Positions 8,801-11,280 of a stretch of 11,280 nucleotides of DNA are shown here, piece after piece. The translations under genes were made by a program, and so were the position numbers. Each line of letters starts with the position of its first letter. Within the stretch, counting starts at the first letter, position 1. The DNA is from Physocladia obscura (lineage: Eukaryota > Chytridiomycota > Chytridiomycetes > Chytridiales > Chytriomycetaceae). The stretch spans positions 1 through 11,280 of the forward strand of contig JADGJH010001214.1 of the NCBI GenBank assembly GCA_027596945.1, given 5' to 3'. The notes below the pieces were generated by a model. The model did not search any database. It was not told the origin of the DNA and saw only the letters and a list, made by a program, of their open reading frames with translations.

Positions 8801-9889
8801 GACTTTTGCGAAATAGTTGTACATTGGCAAATCTTTTGATTTATTAAGATCAGGCGGCGTTACTATTCCACTTGGGTCTGTCTTTTTGACAATTTTTGGC
8901 ACGTTTGTCACAGAATGAGGTTTTCGACCGAGAAACCCATCATCTAAATCACCCTTCGCATTTTCGTCGTCAGCGTCAAACAGATTAAATGCATTGCTCT
9001 TTTTCAATTGCGCAAACAAAGATTCGGCGTTTTGGAGAATATCTTCGGGAATCGTCACGGTGGTTGATTTCGCAGTAACTTGTTGAATTTTTGTTTTCAA
9101 TGGAGTTGCAAAGTCAATAAAATCGGCTATAACGCATTCATCCATTTTCGCAAGCAAATGTTCTGTGAGTAAAAAAATTGCGCGTTCTTCGGATTTGCGG
9201 CGCGCAGTCGCGATTCCTTTCACGGTTATTTTTTCAATTTCTACTGGTTGTTTGTTTTCAATCACGATCGAATGCGTCGGTATTGTCACCATTGTTGACC
9301 ATTTCTTGGAACCAAGTCCACCACGACCTTTCTTGCCCTTGCCACCATCAAAGCTCTGAAATTCTACGTGTTTTTGTTGAGGCGGCGGAACACTGAACCG
9401 CTTCGTGTAATATTCGAGAAATGCAGCGTGATTTAGTTTGAATGTGTCTGGAAAGCGTTCGGTCGCGGCTGAACACGGCGGCTCAGACTCTTTATGCATT
9501 TCTTGCATCAATCGCCTGTTCGCTTCGAGTTTGGCTAGCCTCATTTTTTCGGACGCTTCCTTTTGTAGAGCAAGTTTCTCTCGAGCTCGCTGAGCAGGTG
9601 ATGACTGTTTTTTGCGCAATGGTGCATTTTTGGGCAGCGGGAAGATATCATCGGCAAAGACATTATCGGCGAAGATGTGGTTCTGTGCAAAGACGTTCGA
9701 TGGTTTTGCAAATCTCGATTCATCGTTGTGAGTGTGTTTCAGATGGCGTTTTGGTCCCATAGCGTATTCGCGAATTGCATGAACAACTGTCACTGCAGTG
9801 ATGGGTGTTGTTGTCATTCGCCATTGTAATGCGGGAATCCGAATTTGCGCCGTTATTTTCGTCAACGATGCGGTGCTCCTTGACAACAT
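5823..9889 (-). CDS. DExH-box ATP-dependent RNA helicase, DHX29/36/57-like, five exons
   Basis: Joining 9889-8381, 8285-7620, 7557-7441, 7378-6437 and 6347-5823 gives 1252 codons ending in TAA. Residues 1-24 are basic and Ser/Thr-rich, like a mitochondrial presequence. A basic, Gly-rich linker follows at 170-200, then a weak dsRNA-binding-like helix at 224-248. Motifs seen: I STGAGKTTQ (378-386), Ia TQPRR (421-425), Ib TSG (473-475), II DEVH (496-499), III SAT (528-530), IV VLVFLPGW (652-659), V STNIAETSVT (716-725) and VI QRSGRAGR (764-771). PPELLRIDLQNTALKIKSL starts the winged-helix/HA2 part, which continues through LTPLGK and NLKLVRALISGALFPNVAEI. An OB-fold follows from about 1135 (FLSYHEK, then LALILF). 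This family uses ATP to remodel RNA or RNPs. Insertions include an RG/Ser-rich loop (862-882) and an Asp/Glu-rich loop (1092-1122). The subfamily is uncertain. Confidence 0.93.
6348..6436 (-). other. helicase intron 4 (89 nt, phase 0)
   Basis: GTGTGT to CACAATAG on the minus strand. It joins NSYSALQ to IVASKVSGSR, linking the HA2 region to the OB-fold exon; this is the usual place for ...hPSSV/aSkv-type sequence in the family. The unspliced frame runs into hydrophobic low-complexity sequence and a stop. Confidence 0.88.
7379..7440 (-). other. helicase intron 3 (62 nt, phase 0), weak donor
   Basis: The donor is GTTTTTTTT, lacking the usual purine at +3, and the acceptor is ATAAAG, with a possible branch site AACTAAAT. 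Splicing joins NLKQ to RSGRAGRCQPGEYY and so rebuilds motif VI across the junction. The protein evidence makes this boundary convincing despite the poor donor. Confidence 0.88.
7558..7619 (-). other. helicase intron 2 (62 nt, phase 0)
   Basis: GTAAGT followed by a T run, TACTAAT as a near-perfect yeast-type branch site, and acceptor CAAAAG. Splicing joins NIAETSVT to INDIVYVIDSGK, completing motif V as expected for the family. Confidence 0.92.
8286..8380 (-). other. helicase intron 1 (95 nt, phase 0)
   Basis: GTAAAA to TTTCAG on the minus strand, with a long T-rich tract before the acceptor. It joins DEVHERDL to NTDLLLIIVRNL, the normal sequence after motif II; reading through instead gives a stop a few codons on. 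Confidence 0.92.
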
Positions 9890-9967
9890 TTGACAGAAAA
9901 AAAAGAAAAACCAAAAAAAAAAAACCAAAAATCAAATGCAAACCCCAAAAAAAAAAAAAAAAAAAAA
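9890..9967. promoter_or_regulatory. A/T-tract region upstream of the helicase start
   Basis: Directly upstream of the helicase ATG, the gene strand is almost pure T, with scattered G and C, and includes an uninterrupted 21-nt A/T run at 9947-9967. It could be a nucleosome-excluding promoter tract, a 5' leader, or the pyrimidine tract of an unseen 5' intron. No TATA box was recognised. Confidence 0.35.
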
Positions 9968-10074
9968 GACAACCAACTCAAGAAAGTAGAAGTTGTTAAC
10001 CGAAATAAAATGGATTCAACAGTGGTACACTTTTTGTAGAAGTTTTTATTGAATGAATTGAGTGTTGCTTTGTA

Positions 10075-10826
10075 GGGAAAGGCAATATCACCAGTATCAC
10101 CAAAACTATGTTGCAAGAATTCACTGCAAAAGCAGCAAATGGCAAAGAGCTTCCCCTCCATGTATATAATTATTAGCAATGCATCATGTTTTTGGTGGAT
10201 TTCAAAGAATTCAAGAATCAAGTCATGTCACTGACAGCATCCATACAAACAAAAAGGATCTAGCCTTGTAAATAAAAATGTATTTGTAACAGTAATTCAC
10301 CAGTTTCATGATGCTAATCCCAATAGACAGGTCAGGAATTCATCTGGTGAGAATGTGTGGCTGAAATCATCAGAACTATAACAACAAATGAACAAGAAAC
10401 AGGAATTCAATGCCTCCCTGTATGGCATATCTTTATTCTGTTGAACAAATGCAGGATGTTTGTAATAATGTACAAGTTGCTGTTGATCTTGCAGTCAAGT
10501 ACCAAAATAGATCAAACGAGGTGAGACATGCATTTCAAAGCATTCAGCAAGACTTTGATTCAATTAATGCAGCAACTTGGGTTGACTTGCAAATTTTTGA
10601 GGGAATCAAGTTGAATTTGCAGCTGAAAGTCTTTGAACAGGTTTTCTTGGCACCAAGACAGTGTGCAAATGAATCCATTCCCATTAGAACAAACTCAAAA
10701 TGCAGTCTTGAGTACAGAAAAATGGTATTATGGCGTAAAAATCCACACAGAGTTTTGACCACAGTAAATTTTTCTCCATCAAAACCTGGTGGAACTGATC
10801 TAGATTTTATATTTTGGCAGCGGTGA
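10075..10826 (+). pseudogene. decayed reading frame of unknown family, probably mobile-element debris
   Basis: Two coding-like pieces lie on the plus strand in different frames. The first, from about 10075, reads GKGNITSITKTMLQEFTAKA and continues through a TAA to VDFKEFKNQVMSLTASIQTK. The second runs from ATG 10410 to a TGA at 10824-10826, 138 codons, including VKYQNRSNEVRHAFQSIQQD and WVDLQIFEGIKLNLQLKVFE, and ends in a Ser/Pro/Gly-containing tail. Sequence between them is frame-broken. AATAAA follows at 10843-10848. I do not recognise the family and see no catalytic signature. AT-rich composition resembles the other relics. The second piece alone could still be a small intact gene, but I consider debris more likely. 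Confidence 0.35.
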
Positions 10827-11008
10827 AACTGTTGCTGCTGCCAATAAAAAATATTTTAAAGAACCTGGCTTTAGAAGTTTTATTACTCCAATCCAAAATA
10901 ATGGCAATTCTTTAAGCAACACAATACTGAATTAAAGGATATGGGTGTTTGTCATGAATATAAAAATGACATCAAAACAAATTTGATGATATATGTCGAG
11001 ACACAATA

Positions 11009-11014
11009 TTTATT
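11009..11014 (-). promoter_or_regulatory. poly(A) signal of the right-edge gene
   Basis: AATAAA on the minus strand, 36 nt beyond the TAA at 11050-11052. Confidence 0.55.
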
Positions 11015-11049
11015 ATATTAGGCTTTTAAGGACGGGTGCTATCGGATGG

Positions 11050-11280
11050 TTACTGCTTCCGTGCATTTGACTTGACAGCTTGGGCAGCATCCTTGTCGGA
11101 CAAGAGGCCCGCAAAGGCAACGACAAACGCGTTCAAGACCTGGGACGATTATTTATTAAGAGAATGGAATGAATGGGTTTATGCTGGGCCTACCTTGACT
11201 TGGGCCTCCCTGTTGGCGGGCAGGTGGTCGGCGAGCACGCGGTCGATTGCGGCCCAGAAGGGCTTGACGGAGCCAAGGGC
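11050..11280 (-). CDS. C-terminal two exons of an unrecognised, codon-biased protein (partial)
   Basis: The minus strand from the right edge reads in phase ALGSVKPFWAAIDRVLADHL then PANREAQVK to 11194. It resumes after a 54-nt intron at 11139 with VLNAFVVAFAGLLSDKDAAQ then AVKSNARKQ, and stops at TAA 11050-11052. Both segments are open, the junction is phase 0, and 45 of the 58 sense codons end in G or C. This is quite unlike the AT-rich surroundings and typical of a conserved, well-expressed gene. The visible end is amphipathic helical in character, with a small-residue/hydrophobic stretch and a basic tail, but no family signature. I do not recognise the protein; its 5' part lies outside the window. 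It is the same strand as the helicase, upstream of it. Confidence 0.75.
11140..11193 (-). other. intron of the right-edge gene (54 nt, phase 0)
   Basis: GTAGGC to CCCAG on the minus strand, with CTTAAT as a possible branch site. It contains in-frame stops, is AT-rich compared with its GC-rich flanking exons, and its removal keeps the frame. Confidence 0.8.

Noticed and set aside
9887..9928. Helicase start further upstream in the open frame
   Set aside because: There is no ATG upstream of 9889; the extension is Phe-rich translation of a T tract.
9862..10221. Minus-strand frame upstream of the helicase as an extra N-terminal exon or separate gene
   Set aside because: Much of it is poly-Phe from T runs, and the rest is antisense to a more coding-like plus-strand piece. 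No splice junction into the helicase was convincing.

Overview
This window is eukaryotic nuclear DNA. The main gene is broken by short GT-AG introns (62-95 nt) with T-rich tracts. AATAAA-type signals lie just past stop codons, and decayed eukaryotic DNA transposons occupy much of the rest. No bacterial operon structure, ribosome-binding sites, tRNA, rRNA or CRISPR array was seen. The organism cannot be named from the sequence. The compact introns, one near-yeast branch site (TACTAAT) and the mix of PIF/Harbinger-like and pogo-like relics would suit an early-diverging fungus or another unicellular eukaryote with small introns; this is inference.

Layout. Positions 1-2240 hold AT-rich minus-strand coding debris: Lys/Glu/Gln-rich and full of stops, with its best open segments in one common frame. 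Positions 2232-3006 (+) and 3057-about 3640 (-) are two convergent decayed genes that look like the Myb/SANT DNA-binding protein and DDE nuclease of one PIF/Harbinger element. Each carries a 50-nt intron-like segment whose removal restores the frame. Positions 3787-5439 (+) are a decayed pogo-like (DDE_1) transposase with a C-terminal Cys/His cluster, ended by a poly(A) signal and flanked by matching ATCGCAAAAA motifs.

Positions 5823-9889 (-) hold the one intact, confidently recognised gene. It is a five-exon DExH-box RNA helicase of 1252 residues related to the DHX29/DHX36/DHX57 group. All four introns are phase 0, and every helicase motif and the full HA2/OB C-terminal module can be read once they are removed. 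Its first 24 residues look like a mitochondrial presequence, while a better-context ATG lies at codon 44.

Positions 10075-10826 (+) are a further decayed, unrecognised reading frame, probably mobile-element debris. Positions 11050-11280 (-) are the last two exons of a GC-rich, codon-biased gene running off the right edge; its family was not recognised. The two host genes share the minus strand and are separated by about 1.2 kb containing the debris. Nothing shows a functional link between the host genes and the transposon relics. I did not find a convincing new biological system; the most interesting points are the helicase start-site question, the paired Harbinger relic and the zinc-finger-bearing pogo relic.
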